From contig NC_080588.1 of NCBI RefSeq assembly GCF_029962835.1, forward strand, positions 68,974,501 to 69,038,500: 64,000 nucleotides of DNA, written 5' to 3'. Source of the DNA: Magnolia sinica. Taxonomy: Eukaryota; Streptophyta; Magnoliopsida; Magnoliales; Magnoliaceae. The number at the start of each line of letters is the position of its first letter. Position 1 is the stretch's first letter. Shown piece after piece: positions 34,853 to 45,506 of this stretch. A program made the translations under genes and the position numbers. The notes beneath the pieces were generated by a model, which saw only the letters and a list, made by a program, of their open reading frames with translations, was not told where the DNA came from and ran no database searches.

Positions 34853-35472
34853 GCAGAGTTGCAAACAAACCGAGTTAGCTCAGTTAACTCGCTCAACTTG
34901 ATTGGGAAAGCTTGACTTGACTGATCACGAACCGAGCTGATTTTTTAGCTCAAACAAAATTTGGGCTGAGTCCAAGCTAGACTGATCTCAACTCGACTCA
35001 GATCAGAACTTGACTCGATTTAAATCAATTCGACTTAGAAGGGGTTCATTAATATTAATATTTTGTATACACACACACACACTATCATTGCTTCTTCTCT
35101 AGAAAAAGAAGTTCACCACCTGTGTGCCATCTACTTCCACGCGGCTTTGTTTTGTCAGGCTTTTGCCCAGTTTAGAAAATCCTCTACCGCTGCCTCCGGT
35201 ATGAGCTAGTCTGGGCCATGTCTTAGTCCCAGCTTGGCTAAATATTAAAAACTATAAAAATTTAAACTTAAACTTAGCTGGTGGGTTCAAACTGGCTTGA
35301 AAGATTGAGCTCAAGCTTCGCTCGAACTCGGCTCAATCTCAAGTTGGATCAAGTTGCTGACCAGACTATCTCGAGTTGGCTAGTCAGGCTCAAAGACCCA
35401 GCCTAACTGAATTCGAGCTGGCTGAGCCGAGTCGAGCTAGGCCAAGCTCTAGGTTCAGATCGTGCACAACTA
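34853..35472 (-). mobile_element. GAGCTCGACTCGG-type hAT-like MITE, copy 1
   Basis: The left end AGAGTTGCAAACAAACCGAG and the right end TCGTGCACAACTA are the two ends of a repeat rich in GAGTTAACTCG, GAGCCGAG and CTCGAGTTGG. It is the same element as 36392-36980 in the opposite orientation. Its target duplication is not clear. A (CA)n run near 35070-35083 lies inside. Confidence 0.55.
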
Positions 35473-36383
35473 GTTGTATGCATCACTAGTTGGCTTGTGG
35501 AGCCCACCATCATGTCTGCATGACATTTCATCCATACAAGAGTTTTTCATGTGTAAATGACCTCCAAATTCAGGTGGATGGATCTATTAGGTGGGGGCAC
35601 ATAAAAAAACAATAGACAGTGGGATGCATCTAATGTTTGGGTCAATTTAATTCCTGGGGCATCCCATTTTCACGGTAAGAAAATCTTGATGAACGGATGA
35701 GATATCATATAAACACCATGGTACCCCTGCAGGAGGTACAACTAGGACCGGGTGAACATCTCTCCTTGAATAAATATATGTAGCGGGCTAAGTGCAAGGA
35801 AACATTCCCAATCAATCAACTGCATTTAGATATGCCGACAATCCATACCATCAATCTCAGAATTCCCATCTGGATCGACCTCCTTTCGCGATGTTGGCTT
35901 AAAAAATTCATCCTGACACAAGATCCAAACCACCCAGTCAGTGCTTGAACATTAACGGTCAAGATTGTTCGTGGAAGAGCAGTCTGGTCACAGATCGAAT
36001 TTCCATCGGAAGGCAAATTAATGAAGGGTCGAAATAGGTTGTGTGGATGCCAAGAGTCCAAATGCAACCAGTTGCATAGGAAGTTTTCTATGCACACTTC
36101 ATATAAATCCAACGCGGAAAAGCATCAAAGGCACGCGCGGTCTTAGACGGCCCCACACAGGACTCAGGTCTACATATCTGATGCCTGTATCCATCAGTCC
36201 CTAGCCATCATCCAAACCAGCTGGTGTAGGATTTTATTTTATTTTATAGCTGAATTAGCTATATTTGATGTTATATCCATAGACCATAGTAATGGGTGTT
36301 GATAGGTGTCATTTTGATTTAATAGGTGATACCGATGCTTTGTGCGCCCCACACGGTGCGCTGGTGACATCCAATAGCTGATC
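35473..36383. other. Intergenic between two inverted MITE copies
   Basis: No exon or RNA gene seen. A 98-codon minus-strand frame at 35816-36112 shows no domain and is probably chance. Confidence 0.4.
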
Positions 36384-36391
36384 ATCATGAT

Positions 36392-36980
36392 TAGGTGTAC
36401 ATGAGTTGAGCCGAGTCGAGCTTAGCTCGACTCGACTTGACTCGGCCACTTGCTAACCCCAGCTCGAATTCGGCTCAGCTCGGTCCTTGAGCTTGACTGG
36501 CCAACATGGCTCAGTTTGGTCAGCAGCTCAGGCCAGTTTGAGCCATGTTTGAGCCAAGATCCAGCCTAGTTCACCTGTGCAATATTTTCACAAACATATA
36601 GATTGCACCTTCTCACTGTAGGTAAAACAACAACACTGGTTTTACAGGTATTTCATCAAACACCTTCTAAGCTATATAAAAATCAAGAAAAAAAAAAAAA
36701 AAGATATTTCTTTCATATACATACTTTCCTTGCCATCAGCCACACTTTGTTGAGTCATTTTATCAAACACTTGGTGTGCAACATCAATATCAAAATAACC
36801 GAGTCACTAAACTGGTTTGATCCGAGTTGGGTTCGATCCGAGTCGAGTAGAGCTCAGTTTTTTTTTAAAAAAAATTCAAGCTCAAAAAATCATATCAACT
36901 TGGCTCGAACTCAGTTTCGAAACGAGCTTTTTTCGGGTCGAGCGAGCTAACCGAGTTAACTCGGTTCGTATATGGCCCTA
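36392..36980 (+). mobile_element. GAGCTCGACTCGG-type hAT-like MITE, copy 2, with 8-bp target duplication
   Basis: A 589-bp element that begins TAGGTGTACATGAG and ends CGTATATGGCCCTA, whose reverse complement begins TAGGGCCATATACG. The perfect 8-bp repeat ATCATGAT flanks it at 36384-36391 and 36981-36988. TAGG-type ends and an 8-bp duplication are typical of the hAT superfamily. The interior is rich in CGAGTTAACTCGG and GAGTCGAG motifs and has an A-tract near 36685-36700. No transposase. Confidence 0.75.
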
Positions 36981-36988
36981 ATCATGAT

Positions 36989-37825
36989 GGTCCAAAAATT
37001 AAGACAATCTTTGAGAAAGGACATTAGAAAATAAACTTAAAATCACTCCAAAATCTCTGAATTCAAAGCTGTTGAATTATACCTTTCTATTCCATGTGGA
37101 CGTTACCTTCCGTGGTGTGGCCCACTTGATTATTGAAGTGGTCTGATTTAAGGAGGGGAGCACATCATGCTGTGGCTTAGCTTAGCTTTTGGGGCAGTTG
37201 GATGACACCGTGTGGGCCCCACAACATCTAGGCGAAGATGTTGTCTGGTGTGTTTTTTAATAGTCTCGGTCGCTGAGAAACAAAAGCGCGTTGTACTCTT
37301 CACATGAAAAAGACACCTCTAAGCAAACGCGTTGTGGGGTCCACTCCATCGCACGTTTTATTCCATTCAACGAATCCGGGCACATGAACGTGTCACATTC
37401 TCAAGCCTTTCCTTTTTGGGCAGTTACTCTTCTTGATGTGTGACACTTTCTCCGTTACTGAAAGCAAGGTTGATGCTCGACCTGACCTCAATAGGGTCTT
37501 CAGGGGATCCGTCAATCCTGACCACCCGATAACTGTCCATTTGGTGACTATAAAATGGATGGTTAGAATGAAAGTGGCCAATGGCCCAAATTTTATTTGG
37601 CAAAATCAAATGGCTTAGATTGTTAGATCAGGCTATCTCCATCCACAGTGGAGAACCCGGCCCAGTTCTGAGATGGGTAGTGGGTTGGGCCCGGGTTAGA
37701 AAATGTGACCCATTTAAGTAGATGAGTTGGGCTGGATTGAACCATAGCCAATCTAACCCAACTTGCCCGTATTGCTTATCAATGGGTTGGGCTAGACTGA
37801 TGTAGGGCAAGTCATGGACAATTTC
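36989..37825. other. Intergenic, nothing recognised
   Basis: Overlapping short frames on both strands at 37393-37618 have no recognisable domain. The stretch from 37650 is rich in GGGTTGGGC motifs, like other decayed repeats here. Confidence 0.4.
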
Positions 37826-38175
37826 ATGGATAAGATGGATAAAAAAAGGCATGGTCGACGACAAAAATAATTCAGACCATCAAATCTTAAATCGGGCATA
37901 TTTTGCAATCCGAAATGAGTTATTGGACATAAAATATATAATTTTGGAGTAAGACCATCTACTTTAGCCACCCATAAGATTGACAGTTGTTTCGCTATTT
38001 TAATTCCGTCTTTACTATAAATAATAAATTTTAATTTGTTGATAACTCTTCATCATTGGGCTTTAGGAGTTTCGCCCAATGTGAAAAGTGCTTATAATAA
38101 TTAGGAGAACAACATGGTAAAGCCAAATAGGACATTTACTATTTTTTACCTCAAAACCTTGCGCACTAGTGGAAA
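37826..38175 (+). repeat. Family B repeat, partial copy
   Basis: Shares an ordered series of blocks with 54341-54537 plus 59015-59420 and with 61600-62290: a GCAATCCGAAATGAG or AAATCGGAATGAG block, TTTTGGAGTAAGACCATCTAC, TACTTTAGCCAC, GCCCAATGTGAAAAGTGCTT, TTAGGAGAACAACATGGT and AGCCAAATAGGACA. The dense TATAAATA and CCTCTATTTATAG-type content suggests an old LTR. This copy ends near 38175. Confidence 0.6.
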
Positions 38176-38954
38176 TCCAGTCAAAACCTGACCCATGAAC
38201 CATTACCCTATAGCTCAACTTGGCTCACTTGGGCTCAAGCCCAAACGCACCCTGACCTGTTTAACTGTAATACAGTTGGGCTAGACTGATCCAACCCACC
38301 ACACTCAGGTTTAAGAATGGAATTTAGGGCTAAAATTACACCTGCCATGCCTAATTAGTGGACACATCTACCATACATACATCAGTTGCATATGTCTATA
38401 TGGTTTGTTTGGATTTTTAGATGGGTCAACTTAAAACAGCTCATTGACATAGGCGGGTCGGGTTAGGTAGGGTTCATTCCAGACCTAACTCACTTTCTAA
38501 GCTGTCCAACTGGACCCGAGCCCATTGCCATCCTTAGCTCTAGCCCCATATCCTATTATTAAACCCGAGTAAGGTCATGCCTATTTGTTTTATGCTCAGG
38601 CTCAATGAATTTTAAGTGGCTCTGGTTGCACCGTAAGGTAACAGGCACTGGTGGGGTTGGGGTGGAAATCTTATCCCTTTTAATAAATGGGCCGAGCTTG
38701 GGCTAACCAGAATTAACCTGGACAAAACCCATCTCTAATGCAGTTATGCCACGTGTCAATGTAGTTGTTAAACAGGTGAGGTCCAGCTGTTCTGAAAACC
38801 ATTGACTGGACTATTCCAGTCTTCCTTTCACATTATAGGCATAAAATGATAGCTTGTAGTATGCTCGAGGGTTTTGGACTTTTTGAAGTACTATGATAAG
38901 GGCTTTTGGACTTTTTGAAGGAATTATACCACGTACATTCGCTCGGTTAAATTA
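38176..38954. other. Intergenic, decayed GGGTTGGGC-type repeat
   Basis: Runs of CAACTTGGCTCACTTGGGC, GGTCGGGTTAGGTAGGG and GGGCCGAGCTTGGGC suggest degraded MITE material without clear borders. No exon seen. Confidence 0.35.
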
Positions 38955-39310
38955 TTTGGAAGCGGATTGGCTGGCGTGGGTACGTGTCGTGCGAAGACGA
39001 GCGTTGAGCTCCGAGTTGTATGAACGGTTCAAAGGAGATCAAATTTACATGGGCCTACAATGATTTATTTATCATATCTACACCGTTCATCCATTCGGAG
39101 AGACCATTCTTGATGTTGATCCCAAAAATAACTAATTTAAAAGGCTTAAGTGGACCACACCACAAATAGCAGTGGGACAATTATTCTCATCGTTAAAACA
39201 TTAGTAGGGCCAACCGTAATGTTTACTTTCCATCTTATCTATTCATAAGGTCACGTAGACTTGGACGAAGAAAAACAACAAATATTATATTGATCCAGAA
39301 TTTCTGACCC
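38955..39310 (+). repeat. Family A repeat, forward half-copy with its outer end
   Basis: Begins GGAAGCGGATTGGCTGGCG, then GTACGTGTCGTGCGAAGACG, and passes into the family A forward arm (ATGGGCCTACAATGAT, CACCGTTCATCC, TAAGTGGACCACACCAC, AAGGTCACGTAGACTTGG). The same opening sequence recurs at 63842, and a GGAAACGGATTGGCT variant begins the copy at 46940, so it may mark the true end of the family. Confidence 0.6.
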
Positions 39311-40689
39311 CAAAAGTTACGTGGAGCCTACCATAACGTGTTTGTGACATTTTTTTTCATCGGAAGTTGTGTAACATGATGTTAAGAGTTTGAAATTTTT
39401 GTGGAGCCTACCATAATATGTGTGTGACATCCACTTTATTCATGTAGACTTTAAAAATTAGGTTAATGAAGTGGGCTATAACATAAGAAATAGTGAGAAT
39501 AAGGAGCCTTTTTTGACACACTATAGGTATCGATCCCTGTGCGGGTGGCTAACAAAAAAAAATAAAGATAGGAGCCTTTCTGACCCACTATGATGTTTGT
39601 ATGAATCGTTCCCTACTGGGGTTGCTAACAAAAAAAAAAAAAAAAAATCCAAAAAATCCTTTCTAACCCACCGTATGTTTGTATGGCTCACTATAATTTT
39701 AGTATTTACTTTTGTATTAAAGTTGATTCTGAATCCAAGGTGCCAAACATATTAAGAGGATTTCAAATTCATGCTCCCAAACGGGCCCTTGGTAGGTTTG
39801 AAAACCCAAGTTCTTTAGAGCGAATTGACTCAGAGGGTGACTCGAGAACTAGGAAGAACTCAAAAATAAGAGGGTGACACATCCTTCTCACCTCACTCAT
39901 GTACCACTATCGAGACTATCCAAATTTGTGAGGGCACATCGTAGATGAAGAAAATCACTAAAATCTCACTGACCAATCAATCCTAACCATCCAAGTTATT
40001 GCTGTCAAACGGACGGTTGAAGTAAAGCAGAGAGCGGTCCCTAGTTATTATCATCTTCTTGGTATAACTTTTGGGTTATGGTCGGTTGACATATGGCTTA
40101 GCAATTTGGACGGTCTGGATTTATGTACAAATATTCCATTTGTATAAGGTTGATCACACTTGTTTTCAGGGGACAAAACTCAGGCTGGCCCAGTCATCAG
40201 GTAAGACACACGGTTTGGAATCGGTAGTCTGACTCAACATACAGGTGTGGCCCACCTAGTAAACGGACAAGCCTGATTTTTAAGAAGGATGATCTTCATG
40301 TTGGGATGCAGTGTTTCATGGCATGTTTTGAGTCAACTTAAAATCCAGTTGAGTCAAGATGACTCAGTCGAGTTTCCAGTTGACTCAGACAAGTTTTCAA
40401 GTTACAATTACGATCCAGACCTTTGATATAACGATCATCCCATGAGTTGGCCATGCACGAAAAAAAATTCCACATGAGTAAATCCTAACCATAGAATATT
40501 TGGCATTGTTGGGTGTTGAATGTAGACCATTGACGTATTTTAATTCTTGACCGTCTATTTATTTGCTACCTACTGAAGGAGAATTCTCATGCACCAGCCG
40601 TCCATGTTGGGGCCCACAACATCAAGCTTTGTCACTAAATCATCTCCCTGATTTTATAAGCTAGGAGCCCTATGTGGTCCCTTTGGACC
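39311..40689. other. Intergenic with small local duplications
   Basis: GTGGAGCCTACCATAA occurs at 39331 and again at 39402. A 68-bp unit starting GGAGCCTTT and ending in GGGTTGCTAACAAAAA is repeated in tandem (about 39503-39570 and 39571-39640). No gene is recognised in the remainder. Confidence 0.45.
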
Positions 40690-40785
40690 TGATGCTTGGA
40701 CCACTTGATGGATGCCCTTTGGAAGATTAAATTACTCTGATGCTTGGACCCCTTGATGGATGACCATTGGAAGATTAAATTCCTT
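40690..40785. repeat. 48-bp tandem duplication
   Basis: Units 40690-40737 and 40738-40785 both read TGATGCTTGGACC, then CTTGATGGATG, then TTGGAAGATTAAATT, with three or four mismatches. Confidence 0.85.
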
Positions 40786-43371
40786 GTCTCAATTACGAGA
40801 AAACTGCTAAATTTCTGTTGTAATTTTCTATGTTCACACGTCCAACACTATTTAAAATCAACCAAAAAGACTCTTGTATATATCAAAGCATACATTCATA
40901 TCACATGGTCAAAGACTCAGCAAAGTGGCCCACCCAACGAATGGGTGATCTCACAAACGTGTGCAAGGTGGGCGTGTAATAGGGCATTGGTTGTTGCTGC
41001 CAATTCAATCAAACTAAATCACTCATATAAGCGAGGGTTTAGATTGGTTGTTCATGTGAGAATAAGATATGGGCATGCTAGAGTATGCTTGACTTGGAAG
41101 ATTTGATTGACTCACTCGTGTCCTAGCCTTGAGATGGATAAATTGGAGATTGGACCAGGATTTAATTATCCTCTCAACTATTGGTTTGTAATCTGTTTAG
41201 GCGATTTGTAAAAGGATAAGGGTTAACTCTTTTGGATGAATTATTTTTACCATATGACAATAAATGTAAGTCAATGGCTTTAACTATTTTCTATTTTATC
41301 AGTCTTTAATGTTTGTTTGCTTCTCAAATAAATAAGAATATATAAATAAACAAAACAAGACTAAACAAATATTGATTTTACTAATAAAAAATGTGTGGTC
41401 TATTATAATAGGAAAAATAATAATAAACAAGATAAATAAATAAAAGAAAAAATAAACTAAGAGAAATACTTGATATGTTTATCGAAATAGACAATCAAGG
41501 TTGGTGGTTGGCAGGATATGACCAGGTTGATATGATCAACTGAATTAGAACTCAATTAAACATAATCCTATAACATAAGGTTGAGAATATTTACTCTTAA
41601 TACTAAGATACTTTAGTGGAAGCCGCTATGTAGTAGTTACCTATGCTAAGCTAAATTAATAAAAGATATACAGAAAAGTATATAGATGTGTTTAGCATGA
41701 GGCTTCGAGCTTTTTCTTGTGTACTCCTTTTATAACTTGTTGAGGTGGTGAAACCTCTCATTGGGCTTCTTTGTTGCTTCTTGATCCTTCGTGCTCACAT
41801 TACAATTCTGGATATAGAAATTCCCTTGATTACTTTAAAAATGAGAACTTGGATAGGAAACAAGGACTCTAGTCGGATCCGAACTCGATGGTTTCTTGGA
41901 TCTTCTTCTCATAAATGATATTTTGTGGGGATGTCTATGGTCCGCTAAAGATAAGGCCTAAATATGTCAAGATTCCCTAATAAGACAAATATGTCAAGGG
42001 CTGGACCCAGATTAATCTCAGCCACTTAATAACTTTATTAACGACCGACCTTGTTCACTTTGAGGTGTTGGATAGTCTAGATCAAACATCATCCAACATT
42101 TTCACCATTCATTGTATGATGGTTTAGAATACTGAAATTAAGGATAGATGAACAAGATCTATCACATCCTGATCGCTCAAACTCTTGATTTTGATCGAAG
42201 TTCAACCTTGGAGATATATGGGTGATTCATTTTTCTGTTCCAATCTATGCAATATTGGGAAGATTGTATCTAACTGATACTTTGTTGCCAGATGGACTTG
42301 CCTTCTCATCCAACTCTCTGATTCTTTTTATTCAAATTAATGAATAACTTGGGATTAACTGATGAAATTATCTCTCCCAACTTAAATTCAAACCCAAACT
42401 GGATTGGCTTGAACTTATGTTTGATCTCATGACATTTAGAATATTCTCTATTTCTGCTAGTTCTTCGAATGTATCCGAAAAAATCTTTCATTTTAGAAGG
42501 ACTTTGTGAGATAACTTCGTTGAGAATATCATCGCCAAATTCGTGATTAGATTCATTCTTTCGGCGGGTCTCTTTATATACGTGCCAAGTACATTGCTTA
42601 ATAAATAGACATGTTGATCGTGGCCACGTGACATACGGCGATTGATTTCCTTATAGGCATACGTAAGGATATGTGTCATCACTTTAATAACGAAATGCAT
42701 AACATCAAAGGAAAATAAATCTACGATTACATATTCTGCGTGTGAAAATAGCTGTAAACACTAGCATTCGAGGCATTTGCACATTTCTCTTGAATGGGAC
42801 ATAGATGGTACGTTGATAGGCCAATATGTAACGGGAATGGTTGTTGGAAGTTTCAATGGAGAAGAGGCTAACATTTGTACGGTATAGAGAAAAGGATGCA
42901 TGGGGACCACATGAAAATTACGATCGTTGAGTGGAAGACCATAACACGTTCACCTCATATTCAAAAGCCAAAACACACAAAGTTAGGCCGGTCTTGACTT
43001 TCATAACTATTTAGGGCCCTTGTCTTCTCTTTGTGACGTGATATGTTTCAATGCGTATGTGAGATGGTTAAGGAAGTTTTAAGTCTCCTCAAGCTCTCCG
43101 TGATTATGGCAGGTGGGGTCCACATAAAATGGCATGAAGCCGTCAAGTCGATGTGGGTCCATGGGTGTCAATGAGTTGGGCTAGCCCGTTGGGTCATGTG
43201 CTCTGGCCAGTCATAGGTCAGGCGTGGACCCATGTTCCTAGGCCTGGTGGTGGTCCAGTCCGTCTAAACGTCCATGCATGCTGGTTATTGCGCAGGGCTC
43301 GGGTCAAGCTCATTTGCCCACAAGGTCAGTAACCAAATACAAGTCTATACTGTCAAATTTGTGTGTGTGTG

Positions 43372-43374
<3 letters not shown>
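40786..43374. other. AT-rich intergenic region, nothing recognised
   Basis: About 2.6 kb, AT-rich with AAATAAATAAA-like runs near 41330-41460. Two overlapping minus-strand open frames at 42306-42700 (61 and 70 codons, sharing ATGA) resemble nothing I can identify. No bounded element, RNA gene or splice-supported exon is evident. Confidence 0.4.

Positions 43375-43446
<72 letters not shown>
43375..43446. repeat. (CT)n(TA)n microsatellite
   Basis: About 56 bases of CT repeats with one interruption run into TA repeats. It directly borders family C copy 1. Confidence 0.95.
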
Positions 43447-43975
43447 GAAATGGTACTATGCGGTCCACCTCATGGGAACTGCCCATTAGGTTGAGCTGTG
43501 TGGGCCCCACAGTGATGCGTGTCGAGCATCTACCCCATTAGTCAAATGTACCATTCCATGGTGGGCCTCGGGCTTAAAAATCAACTCAATCCATGTCTTG
43601 TGTGGGCCACACCACATATAAAAGTTGAGAGGGGTTACCCTCCCATTAAGACATTCATAATCATTTGTTGGGCCCACCGAGATGTGGTTCACAAATCCAG
43701 CCCATCCATTATGTGAGTCTCACTTGGATGAGGGTCAAACCAAGTTTCGGACGCATCCGAATTTTAGGTGGGCCCCACCATGTGCCTTTTATATATTTTA
43801 GGCATGTCTTCACATGATTTTAGATGGTATTGCTCACCTTAGTTCCGTATGCAGCTGAGTTTTGGGATATCCCATAATTTAAAGTGGACCTATCAAATGC
43901 ACGGTATTGATGTTCGGCATGCATCATGATGGGACCCACATAGCTCGACCTCATGGGAAGTTCCATGAGGTTGAG
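43447..43975 (-). repeat. Family C repeat, copy 1 (inverted relative to copies 2 and 3)
   Basis: Begins next to a (TA)n tract with GGTACTATGCGGTCCACCTCATG and carries ordered blocks GTGGGCCACACCACATA, CCAAGTTTCGGACGCATCC, GGCATGTCTTCACATG, TTTTGGGATATCCCATAA and ACCTCATGGGAAGTTCC. The same blocks occur as reverse complements in copies at 44376-44880 and 44954-45412. No coding capacity; non-autonomous element of unknown superfamily. Confidence 0.7.
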
Positions 43976-43999
43976 CGCATGGAACCATTTCCCACACAC

Positions 44000-44345
44000 A
44001 CATACATAGAGAGAGGCATGCTCACCTACACATGTGTGTACCTTTGCACACGTGTCATGGGCATCTAGTCCGAACGGTCCATATGATGCGGCATCCCATG
44101 AAACCCAACCGGACCAATTTTCACACTGATCTAAAACTATGGTGGGCCATAGCAACGAGAGATGCAAATCAAGGAAGGAAACTGTTTTTTTTCCATGGCC
44201 TACCAAGTTTTGGATCAGAGTATAATTGGGCCGTAGGTGTTTCATGGGGTGCTACATCACGTGGACCGTTCAGATTTGAGACTCACATCACGTATGATGA
44301 GTTCTGAAAAAGTTCAAACTGAGTTATGTACCAACTGGTGCGCAG
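44000..44345. repeat. Family D palindromic repeat, copy 1
   Basis: The left arm (CCGAACGGTCCATATGATGC, CATCCCATGAAACC) and the right arm (TTTCATGGGGTGCTACATC, CGTGGACCGTTCAGA) are reverse complements with mismatches. Inner arms GTGGGCCATAG and CCATGGCCTACCAAGTTTTGG also pair. It sits midway between family C copies 1 and 2. A second copy at 47825-48215 carries a SINE insertion. Confidence 0.7.
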
Positions 44346-44375
44346 CTGAACATTTGGCTCTCTGTGTGTGAGAAC

Positions 44376-44880
44376 CTCATGGGAACTTTCCATGAGGTTG
44401 AGCTGTGTGGGCCTCATCGTGATCTGTGCCGGACATCAACACCGTGCATTTGATAGGTCCCCCTTAGGTTATGGGATATCCCAAAAATCCACCTTATATG
44501 GAACTCAGGTCGGCCGTTCCTTCTAAAACCAGGCAAAGACATGCCTAAAACATATAAAAACACATGGTGGGGCCTACATGAGTTTTGGATGTGACTGAAA
44601 CTTAATTTGGCCCCTCATCCAAGTGGCACGCACACAACGGATGGGCTGGATTTGTAAACCATATCTCGGTGGGCATAATAAACAATCATGAAGGTTTTAA
44701 TGGGCGGATAACTCCTTTCAAATATTGTACGTAGTGTGGCCAATGTAAGTGATGGATTTGACTTGATTTTTAAGCCCATGACCCAACATGGGATGTTGCA
44801 TCCGAACTGATGGGATAGATGTCCAACACACATCATGGTGGGCCCACACAGCTCTACCTCATGGGAAGTTCCCACATGCT
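44376..44880 (+). repeat. Family C repeat, copy 2
   Basis: Runs AACCTCATGGGAACTTTCC, GTGTGGGCCTCATCG, TTATGGGATATCCC, CAAAGACATGCCTAAAACAT, GTTTTGGATGTGACTG, CAAGTGGCACGCAC, CATGGTGGGCCCACAC and CCTCATGGGAAGTTCCC. It is inverted relative to copy 1 and direct relative to copy 3, and ends at a (TA)n tract. Confidence 0.7.
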
Positions 44881-44882
44881 GT

Positions 44883-44885
<3 letters not shown>

Positions 44886-44953
<68 letters not shown>
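44886..44953. repeat. (TA)n microsatellite
   Basis: About 34 TA dinucleotides lying exactly between family C copies 2 and 3. Confidence 0.95.
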
Positions 44954-44954
<1 letters not shown>

Positions 44955-45407
44955 AAACGGTACTATGAGGCCGAGCTCATGGGAAGTCGAGTAGTGTGGG
45001 CCTCACCATGATGTGTGTCAAACATCAACACCATCAGCCAAATGGGTCCCTTTAGGTTATGGGATATCCCAAAAATCAACCGTATGCAGCGCTCAGGTGG
45101 GCCATACCATCTAAAACCATGTGAAGACATACCTTAAACATATAAAAGCACTTGGCGGGGCTCACTTGAGTTTTGGATGCAGTTGAAACTTGGTCTGACC
45201 CCTCATCCAAGTGTGACACACATAATGTATGGGCTGGATTTGTGAAACACATCTCAGTGGGCCAACAAATGATTATGAATGTTTCAATGGGAGGTAATCC
45301 CTCTCAACTGTTGTATGTGGTGTGGCCCACCCAAGTTATAGATTGTCTTGATTTTTAAGCCCATAACCCACCATGGAATGGTGCATCTGGCTGATGATGT
45401 TGATGTT

Positions 45408-45412
<5 letters not shown>
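44954..45412 (+). repeat. Family C repeat, copy 3
   Basis: Same block order as copy 2: ACGGTACTATGAGG, GCTCATGGGAAGT, GTGTGGGCCTCACCATGATG, TTATGGGATATCCC, GTGAAGACATACC, GTTTTGGATGCAGTTG, GTGGTGTGGCCCACCCAAG. It is bounded by (TA)n tracts on both sides. Confidence 0.7.

Positions 45413-45493
<81 letters not shown>
45413..45493. repeat. (TA)n(GA)n microsatellite
   Basis: About 28 bases of TA repeats followed by about 52 bases of GA repeats, directly after family C copy 3. Confidence 0.95.
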
Positions 45494-45497
<4 letters not shown>

Positions 45498-45506
45498 TAG
45501 GTTCCA

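Noticed and set aside
35816-36112. 98-codon minus-strand frame between the two hAT-like MITEs
   Set aside because: No recognisable motif, no repeat or gene context. Retained only as unassigned DNA.
36603-36950. 115-codon plus-strand frame
   Set aside because: It lies wholly within a MITE and reads through an A-tract.
43820-44245. 141-codon minus-strand frame
   Set aside because: It spans the junction of family C and palindrome D, both non-coding repeats present elsewhere without the frame.
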